This document shows, one piece after another, positions 53,864 to 63,777 of a stretch of DNA of 64,000 bases. The DNA lies in assembly GCA_029834535.1 (NCBI GenBank), contig JAQMWT010000359.1, positions 72,501-136,500 on the forward strand, given 5' to 3'. Source of the stretch: Chrysophaeum taylorii. Its lineage: Eukaryota > Sar > Pelagophyceae > Pelagomonadales > Pelagomonadaceae. A program made the translations under genes and the position numbers. The notes under the pieces are model-generated. The model ran no database searches and was not told the DNA's origin. It was given only the letters and a program-made list of their open reading frames with translations. Within the stretch, counting starts at the first letter, position 1. Each line of letters begins with the position of its first letter.

Positions 53864-56372
53864 GGCACCTACGAACCGAGCTCGTCGACGCACCTACGAA
53901 CCGAGCTCGTCGACGCACCTACGAACCGAGCTCGTGGACGCACCTACGAACCGAGCTCGTCGATGCACCTACGAACGGAGCTCGTCGACGCACCCACGAA
54001 CCGAGCTCGTCGACGCACCTACGAACCGAGCTCGTCGACGCACCTACGAACCGAGCTCGTCGACGCACCTACGAACCGAGCTCGTCGATGCACCTACGAA
54101 CCGAGCTCGTCGACGCACCTACGAACCGAGCTCGTCGACGCACCTACGAACCGAGCTCGTCGACGCACCTACGAACCGAGCTCGTCGACGCACCTACGAA
54201 CCGAGCTCGTGGACGCACCTACGAACCGAGCTCGTCGACGCACCTACGAACCGAGCTCGTCGACGCACCTACGAACGGAGCTCGTCGACGCACCTACGAA
54301 CCGAGCTCGTCGACGCACCTACGAACCGAGCTCGTCGACGCACCTACGAACCGAGCTCGTCGACGCACCTACGAACCGAGCTCGTCGACGCACCTACGAA
54401 CCGAGCTCGTCGACGCACCTACGAACGGAGCTCGTCGACGCACCTACGAACCGAGCTCGTCGACGCACCTACGAACCGAGCTCGTCGACGCACCTACGAA
54501 CCGAGCTCGTGGACGCACCTACGAACCGAGCTCGTCGACGCACCTACGAACCGAGCTCGTCGACGCACCCACGAACCGAGCTCGTCGATGCACCTACGAA
54601 CCGAGCTCGTCGACGCACCTACGAACCGAGCTCGTCGACGCACCTACGAACCGAGCTCGTCGACGCACCTACGAACCGAGCTCGTCGACGCACCTACGAA
54701 CCGAGCTCGTCGATGCACCTACGAACCGAGCTCGTCGACGCACCTACGAACCGAGCTCGTCGACGCACCTACGAACCGAGCTCGTCGACGCACCCACGAA
54801 CCGAGCTCGTCGACGCACCTACGAACCGAGCTCGTGGACGCACCTACGAACCGAGCTCGTGGACGCACCTACGAACCGAGCTCGTCGACGCACCTACGAA
54901 CCGAGCTCGTCGACGCACCTACGAACCGAGCTCTTCGACGCACCTACGAACCGAGCTCGTCGACGCACCTACGAACCGAGCTCGTGGACGCACCTACGAA
55001 CCGAGCTCGTGGACGCACCTACGAACCGAGCTCGTCGACGCACCTACGAACCGAGCTCGTCGACGCACCTACGAACCGAGCTCGTCGACGCACCTACGAA
55101 CCGAGCTCGTCGACGCACCTACGAACCGAGCTCGTCGACGCACCTACGAACCGAGCTCGTCGACGCACCTACGAACCGAGCTCGTCGACGCACCTACGAA
55201 CCGAGCTCGTCGACGCACCTACGAACCGAGCTCGTCGACGCACCTACGAACCGAGCTCGTCGACGCACCTACGAACCGAGCTCGTCGACGCACCTACGAA
55301 CCGAGCTCGTCGACGCACCTACGAACCGAGCTCGTCGACGCACCTACGAACCGAGCTCGTCGACGCACCTACGAACCGAGCTCGTCGACGCACCTACGAA
55401 GCGAGCTCGTCGACGCACCTACGAACGGAGCTCGTCGACGCACCTACGAACCGAGCTCGTCGACGCACCTACGAACCGAGCTCGTCGACGCACCTACGAA
55501 CCGAGCTCGTGGACGCACCTACGAACCGAGCTCGTCGACGCACCTACGAACCGAGCTCGTGGACGCACCTACGAACCGAGCTCGTGGACGCACCTACGAA
55601 CCGAGCTCGTCGACGCACCTACGAACCGAGCTCGTCGACGCACCTACGAACCGAGCTCGTCGTCGACGCACCTACGAACCGAGCTCGTGGACGCACCTAC
55701 GAACCGAGCTCGTGGACGCACCTACGAACCGAGCTCGTCGACGCACCTACGAACCGAGCTCGTCGACGCACCTACGAACCGAGCTCGTCGACGCACCCAC
55801 GAACCGAGCTCGTCGATGCACCTACGAACCGAGCTCGTCGACGCACCTACGAACCGAGCTCGTGGACGCACCTACGAACCGAGCTCGTGGACGCACCTAC
55901 GAACCGAGCTCGTCGACGCACCTACGAACGGAGCTCGTCGACGCACCTACGAACCGAGCTCGTCGACGCACCTACGAACCGAGCTCGTCGACGCACCTAC
56001 GAACCGAGCTCGTCGACGCACCTACGAACCGAGCTCGTGGACGCACCTACGAACCGAGCTCGTCGACGCACCTACGAACGCCGAGCTCGTCGACACACCT
56101 ACGAACCGAGCTCGTGGACGCACCTACGAACCGAGCTCGTCGACGCACCTACGAACCGAGCTCGTCGACGCACCTACGAACCGAGCTCGTCGACGCACCT
56201 ACGAACCGAGCTCGTCGACGCACCTACGAACCGAGCTCGTCGACGCACCTACGAACCGAGCTCGTCGACGCACCTACGAACCGAGCTCGTCGACGCACCT
56301 ACGAACCGAGCTCGTCGACGCACCCACGAACCGAGCTCGTCGACGCACCTACGAACCGAGCTCGTCGACGCA
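53864..56372. repeat. 25-bp satellite, about 100 copies
   Basis: About 2.5 kb of a 25-bp unit containing CCTACGAACCGAGCTCGTCG. Most copies are identical; recurring single-base variants include GTGGAC for GTCGAC, CGATGC for CGACGC, ACCCAC for ACCTAC and AACGGA for AACCGA. Only about two copies have length changes, at about 55660 (+3) and 56080. As 25 is not a multiple of three, all three forward frames stay open and give the same 25-residue period; the reverse strand has a TAG in every unit. Each unit carries the palindromes GAGCTC and GTCGAC. The high homogeneity implies recent expansion or ongoing homogenisation. Confidence 0.97.
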
Positions 56373-57070
56373 GGTTCCCTCGTGGACCAGAGACCACCGC
56401 TGAGAGCCTCAACCCAAACAAGCTCGCCCTATTCGTGATCTGCAAGGAATTCAAGATCCGTGCGTTCTATCGTATTTGAGCACTCTCTCAACCGGCTGCT
56501 CCGAGGATCGAGCAGACGCACCTACTCGTCGATCAGTCCAAGTTCGCCATGCATCGCTGTTGGTCGGCAAGAAGGACTTTACCTGACCATCACGCCACCG
56601 ACTGGTGGTGCCTACGGACGCGGTCGAGGACTTACAGTCCAAGCCCAAGCAGCAGTCCGAGGTCGAAACCAAGGAGGTGTGACTAAGTCGAGTGATCACC
56701 GACGGGTATCGCTCGGCCAAGCTGCAAGAACGGCTGCACCCGTGAGGATGTTTCGCTCGACGCGGAGGCTTGCTTGCGACCGCCTCATCTTACAGGTGCA
56801 GGACTTGCTTCGATTTGAATGGCAATCTGCCTGATTCCGACGACGTGCGTTTAAACCAAAGAATAACGCACGAGGACGGCCGCTGCATCGTCGAGACCAC
56901 AGTACTCCCCGCTTGCGCCGAGTTGTGGGAGACGCCTCAAGGAATAATGATTTCGACGGTCAGAGACGGAGAATCTTTCTGTTCCACGGTGAGCGAGGGA
57001 TTAAGGTTCGCCTCAACAACAGCGTCAGACGATCTGTGATGGAAACGTACTCACACGATGGGGGTACCGA
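56373..57070. other. Spacer right of the satellite
   Basis: Short forward frames (for example LNPNKLALFVICKEFKIRAF at about 56410-56470) look protein-like but no gene can be supported. Confidence 0.3.
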
Positions 57071-57082
57071 CAGGCTCCTCGT

Positions 57083-58170
57083 TTGGTCACCCTCGACTCC
57101 CAACGCATCCGCTTTCTGCTTGGACGACCAAGCTACGGTCGCCGTGATCAAGCTTTCAGCGGTTCTGCATGTCGTCGTGCCGTGACTCCGGAGCCTCCTT
57201 CGACTTGGAAACGAACGATGAGGAGGACGGTGTCGATGCGGGTTTCGTCGCTCGGGTCGCGTGGTGGTGGTAACACGTCGGTTGACCACGACGCCGAGAA
57301 AGAAGTCGCGTGCCCCGACGAAGGTAAACGAATATGAGAGATCGCCGCGTAAAACGCCGAAATCGCAGCTCAGAGCGACTAAACACGAGGCTCCACTTTG
57401 CTCGACCTAACCAAAAGTTCAGCATGTGTGTTCGCGAGGAGGCCGACTTGCAGCAGCAGCATCTGATGTTCGACGCGGGCGGCAATTTTATTTAGACGGC
57501 GCGTACAACAACAACATGGTTAACATCAGCGCGACAACGTTGTCGTTATCAAGTGCAAGATACTACGAGGCTGCATGCAGCTTCTGTGTGCGTGCTGATC
57601 GTTGTGATGATGTGCAAGGAGACACAATATCGTCGTTACGCGCGTGTGCTGAAAGGCACGCCTGCTGCTCCGAACCTTCGTGCCGACAAAAAAAGATCCG
57701 CTACTATCGTGTGAGGAGGCACTTCTCTGGCTGAGGCCGCGTCGGTCCTCATCAAGCAAGCAAGGGCTTTATGAGGCCGCCAAGTCAGGGATAGACATCC
57801 GCAACAACGTCGACCGCCTAAAGGCACGAGATGACGAACCAGGATCGTTCGCTGTAGTCTGTTGTCATGAAGATCGAACTAATAAGGTGCATCCGAATGC
57901 TCTTGGGCGACGAAAAAACCAGCGCGGTGGTATCGGCGCTGTCTTGCGCAGGAGGCGTTGTTTGCGGATGATGATGTTGTTCTGTGAGTGTTCGCATGTT
58001 GTGTTGATGCACGTGTATGGTCGTCGTCAAGCTTGGAGGAGGCTTTGTTGTTGTGGTGACCAAACTTGTAACATCGTTGATCAAAAAAACTTTGTGATCA
58101 AATTGTTGCAACAACATTGTGATAAAAAAACTTATTACAATAAAGTAAAATCAAAGATATTGCATATTTG
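57083..58170 (-). repeat. Unclassified repeat family, copy 2 (inverted)
   Basis: Inverted relative of 49370-50720. Its core order is reversed: the MPPASNIRCCCC stretch is read on the minus strand near 57480, and KARDDEPGSFAVVCCH on the plus strand near 57830. The right end (58055-58145) carries TGACCAAACTT, TTGATCAAA and GTGATCAAA motifs. A shared frame reads MRRTVS ... DHDAEKE in both copies. Long triplet runs (CAA/TTG) also match. The left end is less clear than in copy 1. The copies differ by many small changes, so neither is very recent. Confidence 0.6.
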
Positions 58171-58659
58171 TTGTAACCTTGTAGCTTTTTACCTTCGAAC
58201 AATCACATCACACTTCTTCTGATATTTGAGTCTCGTACATACAGAAGGGGTGGTGTCAGCGATCTTCCGGATTGCGAGGTGGTTGACATCTTTTGAGATG
58301 CCGCGGCTTGTATTTGCCGACTTTCTCGTGCAGTCCTCGACGGTGCAGCAGCAGATCCCGGAAAAAGATCTTTCGGCGGGGCGGGGTTGTCGAGATGCTC
58401 GAGGATATGGAGGTGTTACCAGTTACGGTCGTGCTTCGAGCTGTTTATGTAACCGCACGTCCCAGACGACTGACAGCTAACTCCAGGTACGCGACGGCGA
58501 GGAGCTCCCGAGCCCGTAGAGTTTTTTTCGCGCAGGTGTGGGAGGAGGACTACAATCTTCGGGGCGATAGATGCTCCAGGAGCGTTGTTTTTGGTTTGTC
58601 GTCGAATTTCTCTCGACCCCGAGTCGATTCGGAAAGAGACTCCCCCCCCCTCTAGAGAG

Positions 58660-58974
58660 AGATTTTGCGCGAAGATCCGTCGTCTCGCGCAGACAATGTA
58701 GTACCTCTGGCCCAGCAGCTTCTTAAGACGCGGTGCCAAAGGCGCGGTAAAGCCCGCTTGCTTCGTTGCGCGAAACTCCTCGCTGCCCTTCGGATCTCCT
58801 TCTTCTAAGGTCAGTGCCCATGCCGTGTAAGGCCACGTAATAATTAAAGCACCAACCAAAAGCGCCAGCGAAGAAGAGGATTCACGATGACGACGTTGAA
58901 GGAGATGATGGGCAACGAGTAGATGTAGCCCTCTAAACTTGCCGCAGCAGCAAAAGGCATCATCATCATCATCA
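58660..58974 (-). other. Possible small membrane protein or 3' UTR
   Basis: Immediately after the HECT gene stop (TAATG overlap) a minus-strand frame opens MMMMPFAAAASLEGYIYSLP; a second frame reads GALIITWPYTAWALTLEEGD and KQAGFTAPLAPRLKKLLGQR. Both look protein-like but are in different frames. An unseen intron, a relic or the 3' UTR are all possible. Confidence 0.25.
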
Positions 58975-61323
58975 TTATTCTTGGCCAAAGCCGGTGATGT
59001 CGTTGTCGAGGATGCTCGAAAAGACGAAGACGAAGGTGTCGTAGGTGGAGTAGGCCGGGAGGTCGATCCGGTTGAAGCAGGTGTGGGCTCGCGGGAGGAC
59101 GGCATCACCGCCCTCCAAGCCAGCGAGTTCAAAGGTGCGGCGGTGGCCGTTGGTGCCTTGGAGGTGCTTGAAGCCGCCCGCCGGGAGCCTCGCCGTGCCC
59201 GTCGACCATTGGAGGAGACGCGTCCGGCGGGCGTCGTCGCCTTCTTCGACAAACTTCCAGAAATGCTCGACGCGGCGGGCGTCGGGGGCGAGACGGCGGT
59301 AGGTGGTGTTCGCCTTCCAGTCGTCGACGTCGATTTTGGCGTGGCCGAAGAGGATGACTTCGAGGTCTTGGGCGTCGAGCTGCTCGGGGCCTCGACCGCG
59401 AAGAGTTTCTAACGGAATTATGTCGTAAAAGCCGCGGAGCATCGCGTTTAGGCCGGTCCTTTTTAGTGCAAATTGGAACCGTTTTTCGACGTAGTCTATC
59501 TTGTTCGAATCGTTGACGTCGATGTGGGTGCCGTTGGGAACGAGGTCGACGTGCCGGATAGTTCCGAGCAGGTCTTCGGAAACGGAAAAAGTTTGGCAGA
59601 GGAGGCCGACGTCCGACGCCGAGACGAGCCATTCGAGATTCTGGTAGAGCGACGCGTCAACGAATGCGAGGTCTTCGAAACACACGGGGACCCCGAGGAT
59701 ATGTTTGAGAAGCGGGCGGTTGAGGGGGGAGTCGAGGGTTTGTTTATCCAGAAGAGCTTTGGCGAGCAATTTTCCCGTGGCTCGAAACGAAGACCGCTCG
59801 TGGATTTGGCCGGCGAACGGACATATCTGGTAGGTGAGGTTGTCGGTGGCTGCGTAGGAGAAGAGGCCGTAGTCTGGGGAAAAGAGGGTTTCGGACAAAA
59901 GCTGCCAGAACTCTCTTCCCACGCCGCCCGCGTCGACGCCGGCTTCGTCCTCGAACGAAAATCGCCACGTCCTGCGCCAGAGCGCCGGATCTTGGGGGAG
60001 TTGGTCGAGAATACCGAGGATGTTCCGACGGTCGACAACAAACTCTACAGCCGCTGCTGCTGCTGCGTTGCCTCTTATCTTCGAAAGTCTTGCTTCGAGG
60101 CGATTCCGGCGCCATTCGGGTGCTTTTTCGGGCGCGTCGTGCGGATAGTCCGACGAGGATACGGTGTAGGTGAGTTCGAGTTGGCTGCCGGGCTTGGCGC
60201 CGGCGGGGATGATCACCGACACGGGTTCGCGGCGCTGGGGAACCCGCACCAGCAGCCGCTGGCCGGGCTGGGCTCCGGGAGGCACCGCGGCCCTCGCGAC
60301 GTGGCGCACCGGCTCGGGGCGCGCAACCGGTTCCGCCGCAGCCACAAAAACTGCTTCCGAGTCCGTGAGTTGGCGAAGGAAGGACCGAGGTCTCGCGATA
60401 GGAGGGTGCGTCAGCGTGCGCCAGTAACTGCCGTGCTGCGAAATCCGTTCTTCGACGATCGCGAACGAGTCTCGCGGCGACGATCCGTGACCACCTAGCA
60501 AATCCGCGTCGATGGCTTCTTCCTCGTCAGACTCAGAAGTTTCTCGATCGTCGTCGTCGTCATCCAGCCGAGACGACAGCAGCCGCCGGAGCCGTTCGGT
60601 CGGACGTTCGCGCATCCGCCGCGCCATCGTCCGGTCGATCACTTCGGAAGCCACCGCCCTCTCTATCAGATCGTCGAGGACCGCGCGGTCGATGAGCTCT
60701 TCTACGTCCGTAGAGCGCGTCGGAAAGATAGTACCCACCGACGAAGCCCGAACAGAACTTTCCCGACCATTCGCGATCCCGCCCGGAACGTAAAAAACGG
60801 CGCCGGGGGCCACGCCCGGAGGAGTCTCGGGACCCGACGCGGCTCTCACCCCGTGCATCACAGCGCGCGCCTCGTCGGCCACGGCCTCGGGCGGCGCCAC
60901 CGGAAGCGCACCGCGCGTCAGCAAAAGCCGCGGCGGCATCAAATCGTCCTGGTCGTTCGGCCATCCGAGAGCCGCGAGCGCCGCGATCAACCGAGACGGC
61001 GTCTGAGAAGTACTCCTCAGTTTCACTTTCTCCAACTCGAACTCGACGTACTCCGACGCGACCTCCACCTGCTTGAAGGCTGTGGCGACGCCCCCATGAG
61101 ACCGCCGCACGTTCACGGTCGCCGTCACAACCGACGACCCCTGCTCCTTCCGCACGATCACCTTGGAAGTGCTTCCAAACGCCGCCAACTCCACATCGAC
61201 CCACCGCTTGCGCCACAAAAACGGCGGCCGACTCTGCTTCTTCTTCATGTGACCACCGTACACCGGCGACCCACTCGCCGGCCTCGTCAGTGCCGACACC
61301 ACGTCCAGCGCCGCCGCCGACAT
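58975..61323 (-). CDS. HECT-type E3 ubiquitin ligase with N-terminal PH-like region
   Basis: 782 residues in one exon. The N-terminus (about 20-120) resembles a PH domain (YGGHMKKKQSRPPFLWRKRW, then VDVELAAFG). The middle is partly disordered and acidic (LDDDDDDRETSESDEEEA) and has two short PPGAQPGQ or PAGAKPGS motifs (347-381). The HECT domain fills about 445-782: WRFSFEDEAGVDAGGVGREF at its start, GPEQLDAQDLEVILFG late, and the catalytic cysteine C749 in RAHTCFNRIDLPAY near the C-terminus. Known of the family: it accepts ubiquitin from an E2 as a thioester on this cysteine and passes it to substrates. All key residues are present. The complementary strand is open over long stretches but has no domain signal. 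Confidence 0.93.
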   Translation of the reverse strand: MSAAALDVVSALTRPASGSPVYGGHMKKKQSRPPFLWRKRWVDVELAAFGSTSKVIVRKEQGSSVVTATVNVRRSHGGVATAFKQVEVASEYVEFELEKVKLRSTSQTPSRLIAALAALGWPNDQDDLMPPRLLLTRGALPVAPPEAVADEARAVMHGVRAASGPETPPGVAPGAVFYVPGGIANGRESSVRASSVGTIFPTRSTDVEELIDRAVLDDLIERAVASEVIDRTMARRMRERPTERLRRLLSSRLDDDDDDRETSESDEEEAIDADLLGGHGSSPRDSFAIVEERISQHGSYWRTLTHPPIARPRSFLRQLTDSEAVFVAAAEPVARPEPVRHVARAAVPPGAQPGQRLLVRVPQRREPVSVIIPAGAKPGSQLELTYTVSSSDYPHDAPEKAPEWRRNRLEARLSKIRGNAAAAAAVEFVVDRRNILGILDQLPQDPALWRRTWRFSFEDEAGVDAGGVGREFWQLLSETLFSPDYGLFSYAATDNLTYQICPFAGQIHERSSFRATGKLLAKALLDKQTLDSPLNRPLLKHILGVPVCFEDLAFVDASLYQNLEWLVSASDVGLLCQTFSVSEDLLGTIRHVDLVPNGTHIDVNDSNKIDYVEKRFQFALKRTGLNAMLRGFYDIIPLETLRGRGPEQLDAQDLEVILFGHAKIDVDDWKANTTYRRLAPDARRVEHFWKFVEEGDDARRTRLLQWSTGTARLPAGGFKHLQGTNGHRRTFELAGLEGGDAVLPRAHTCFNRIDLPAYSTYDTFVFVFSSILDNDITGFGQE

Positions 61324-61643
61324 CGCCCCTTCTTCTTCTTGGAACCTTGACCAAATTGCCGCTTGGGGTCGAGATTGAATAATTTCATTCTACTCTAGTA
61401 GCTTCTGTGTTGAAGCAACTGACGACGAATAAAACTCACTTTCTCAACGGCCATATCATCCATCCAATCCGTCCATCCATCCATCCATCCATCCATCCAT
61501 CCATCCATCGAGTGTGTGTGGTGTTTTTTTTTTAATCAAAAAGAAACACGCCCTGACGCGACCTCCTCGGAACATATGGATGTTTTGGTTATACATGGAA
61601 TTAGAATCAGGACGACGACGACGGCAGCGCGAGACATAGAAAA
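61324..61643. other. Spacer with CATC microsatellite
   Basis: CATC repeats at 61471-61509 (about ten units). This is the 3' flank of the next minus-strand gene and the 5' flank of the HECT gene. Confidence 0.6.
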
Positions 61644-62594
61644 TCAGGGGGACTGGGTGAGCATGCCGGGGTCGAGGATGGCGAGGTAGAGCGCAACAAG
61701 TTTGAGTTGTGAGAAGTCGAAGCCGTCGAAGGAGCCGAGGAAGAGACCGCTGGACCCCTTGACTTCGCCGGTTCCGGTAATTTCGGCGACGAGGTTGCCC
61801 TGCCAGTCCCGGAGGGTCGCGTTGCCGAGGTCGACCATCGCACACCATTCGCCCGTCGCGTCGGCGACGACGACGTCGGCCTCGCCCTGGACGAGGGGGA
61901 GGACTTCGCCGAGGAAGTCGAGGTCCTGGGAGCCGGCCTGGAGACCTTCGATATAGCCGAGAAGCTCGTCTTTGTTGTTCCGGACCTCGCCGTCTGGCGA
62001 AAAGGAGGCCCGATAGTTTCCGTCGCGGTCGACGACCGTTAGTACCGGAACAAAATCTTTTTCCGGAACATCTTCTTGGACCGGAACCTCGTTGTTGTTT
62101 TCGTCGTCGTCGTCGTCGACAAGATCCTCGACATCTTCGAGGCGAACCCAGAAGGCGCACGTGTCGCCGGCGAGGCGGAGGCGGTCGCCAGAGACTTTGA
62201 TGCATTCCATCTTTTGGTTTTGGTATATAAATTCCTTTCCGACGACGTCCATGTCGGCGAGCTTTGCGGCTCTCGCGAGATGATTCTTTGCTCGGTGCGC
62301 AGCTCTGTGCAGTTTCTCTTCGATCGACGTCGACACGAACACGCCCTCGACGTCTTTAACGGTCTTCCAGGCGCCGCCGGCACGAAGCCTCATTCCTATC
62401 TGCTTCTCGACGGTGACCTCTTTATCGCCGATTAACACCACGTGTCCTTCAAGAGCATCGAGATTCGCGTTGGCTGGGGAGATGAACCCCTGGGGCATCG
62501 CCTTGCGGGGCTTCTGGGGCGGCGGCGACGGCAGATACGAGAACGCGTTGAACGCCGGCTTGGGATCTCGCGGAGACCAACAAATGGTTTGCAT
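61644..62594 (-). CDS. Unknown 316-residue protein with repeated beta motif
   Basis: One exon from ATG 62594. Residues 40-150 look like a compact beta-rich region (LEGHVVLIGDKEVTVEKQIG). After an acidic linker (VDDDDDENNNE) come two related stretches, VVDRDGNYRASFSPDGEVRN and ATGEWCAMVDLGNATLRDWQ, each followed by a GYIEG or EITGTGEVKG type turn, suggesting a repeated beta-hairpin domain near 195-300. The C-terminus is hydrophobic (LKLVALYLAILDPGML), possibly a packed helix more than a membrane span. I do not recognise the family. A telobox-like motif lies 28-39 bases upstream of the ATG. Confidence 0.75.
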   Translation of the reverse strand: MQTICWSPRDPKPAFNAFSYLPSPPPQKPRKAMPQGFISPANANLDALEGHVVLIGDKEVTVEKQIGMRLRAGGAWKTVKDVEGVFVSTSIEEKLHRAAHRAKNHLARAAKLADMDVVGKEFIYQNQKMECIKVSGDRLRLAGDTCAFWVRLEDVEDLVDDDDDENNNEVPVQEDVPEKDFVPVLTVVDRDGNYRASFSPDGEVRNNKDELLGYIEGLQAGSQDLDFLGEVLPLVQGEADVVVADATGEWCAMVDLGNATLRDWQGNLVAEITGTGEVKGSSGLFLGSFDGFDFSQLKLVALYLAILDPGMLTQSP

Positions 62595-62621
62595 TTTTTT
62601 TGTGCAAAATTTATTTTTGAC

Positions 62622-62633
62622 GCTAACCCTTCT
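62622..62633 (-). promoter_or_regulatory. Telobox-like motif upstream of the beta-motif gene
   Basis: Minus strand GAAGGGTTAGCG, about 30-40 bases before the ATG at 62594; a variant of the motif upstream of other genes here. Confidence 0.35.
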
Positions 62634-62700
62634 TCAAGAGACTTGTTTTCTGTTGGAAAAACAACAACCGTCGTCGTCGCGCGTGGCCGGAACCGGACGA

Positions 62701-63123
62701 TCAAGTGTAATATACCAACGAACGAAGGCTCGCACAAGACCGTGGCAACCCCCTCTGGCCGTCACGCGACATACCAGGAGGAGGCCAGCCCCATGCTGTG
62801 GGCTGGCTAATCCCGGGCAGCAAGTTGATGGTCAGTGTGTCACATTCTCGAGCGAGATAGTACCACGTCTTCGTCACTATCTTCATTTTTTTTGAGACAG
62901 ACCGCGGACATTCAACTTGGTTGTTGTCAACTTCCTTCTGCGCCCCCCGAACATACTCCGCTGCGAACGTTCCGGCTGCCAACCGGCCGGTTCGGGACGC
63001 GAACAGGTGGTGCCAGTCTTCGTCGGAAGGTCCACAAGTTAGTTCCTCCTGGCTTTTCGTCCGTCGACGAGCTTTCTTTTTCCACGAGGACGAACGGATC
63101 TCGCTGTTTTGCTGCTTGGACAT
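62701..63123 (-). CDS. Possible 140-residue protein
   Basis: A minus-strand frame from ATG 63123 with plausible composition (SDEDWHHLFASRTGRLAAGT, KIVTKTWYYLARECDTLTIN). No domain was recognised. Overlapping plus-strand frames are also open but are more biased. Upstream lies the CAAA microsatellite at 63211-63249. Confidence 0.35.
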   Translation of the reverse strand: MSKQQNSEIRSSSWKKKARRRTKSQEELTCGPSDEDWHHLFASRTGRLAAGTFAAEYVRGAQKEVDNNQVECPRSVSKKMKIVTKTWYYLARECDTLTINLLPGISQPTAWGWPPPGMSRDGQRGLPRSCASLRSLVYYT

Positions 63124-63210
63124 CTCGACGACGACCGTCGAGAGCCATCCGCGGTGGTTCGGCAGGGTGGTCGAGTTCAAGCCTGGACGGACAACTACGA
63201 CATTCAGTGG

Positions 63211-63249
63211 GACAAACAAACAAACAAACAAACAAACAAACAAACAAAC
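63211..63249. repeat. CAAA microsatellite
   Basis: Ten perfect CAAA units. Confidence 0.95.
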
Positions 63250-63390
63250 TTGTCAGCAGGGCTCAAACTCGAATACTGTGTGCACGACAGTCGAATATTT
63301 ACGAGGAAAATCCCAGAATCCGAATAAGGTAAACCATGGAAATCGGATCAGCCGGAAACTGAGCTTTTTACGTCAAGGCATCCCGACGCA

Positions 63391-63777
63391 ATGAGAAGCA
63401 GTTTTTTTGATAGCATTCTTCACGTGATAGAGGCTAAAGACTTGACGTTTTCGAATACTCAGCGTTCTCTCTTCAGCACTTGCCAAAACGCTCGACAACG
63501 ATAACTTTGTACTAGACGACGAAATATCCGCCGCGCGACGACGATGGAAATCAAGAGGAATTTTGCTGTGTTTGCGCACGTTTTGGACATTTACGCCCAT
63601 CAGCCATCTCGCATAGCCCAGGATAGACACGCGACTATGCATGACGCTATTAAGTCTCCAGGAAGTCACGAACTACTAGACATTGAACAAGTCGCTTACG
63701 ACTCGTCGCAGCCAATGATATTCAAACACAAAGCCGATAAGATTGTTGAACTCATGGGCTTGTTTAAGTCCCGATGA
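63391..63777 (+). pseudogene. Frame-broken gene, unknown family
   Basis: Three protein-like stretches follow in order but in different frames: MRSSFFDSILHVIEAKDLTF (from 63391), LAKTLDNDNFVLDDEISAAR (about 63480-63540) and, from an ATG at 63544, EIKRNFAVFAHVLDIYAHQP to the stop at 63775-63777. Two frame changes would account for this, with no room for introns. The last segment alone is 77 residues. The remaining bases to 64000 show nothing I can support. Confidence 0.4.

Noticed and set aside
53864-56372. CRISPR array
   Set aside because: Units are contiguous with no unique spacers, and the window is eukaryotic.
53701-56479. Three 830-900 residue forward open frames over the 25-bp satellite
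   Set aside because: All three frames give the same 25-residue cycle because the unit is not a multiple of three; openness is a by-product of the unit lacking stops, not evidence of a protein.
58416-59252. 278-codon minus-strand frame overlapping the HECT 3' end
   Set aside because: Its first half is Ser/Thr/Pro/Arg-biased shadow of the HECT gene; only the part beyond 58975 might be real and is listed separately with low confidence.
59473-60498. 341-codon plus-strand frame opposite the HECT gene
   Set aside because: Antisense shadow; the HECT cysteine and fold motifs are on the minus strand.
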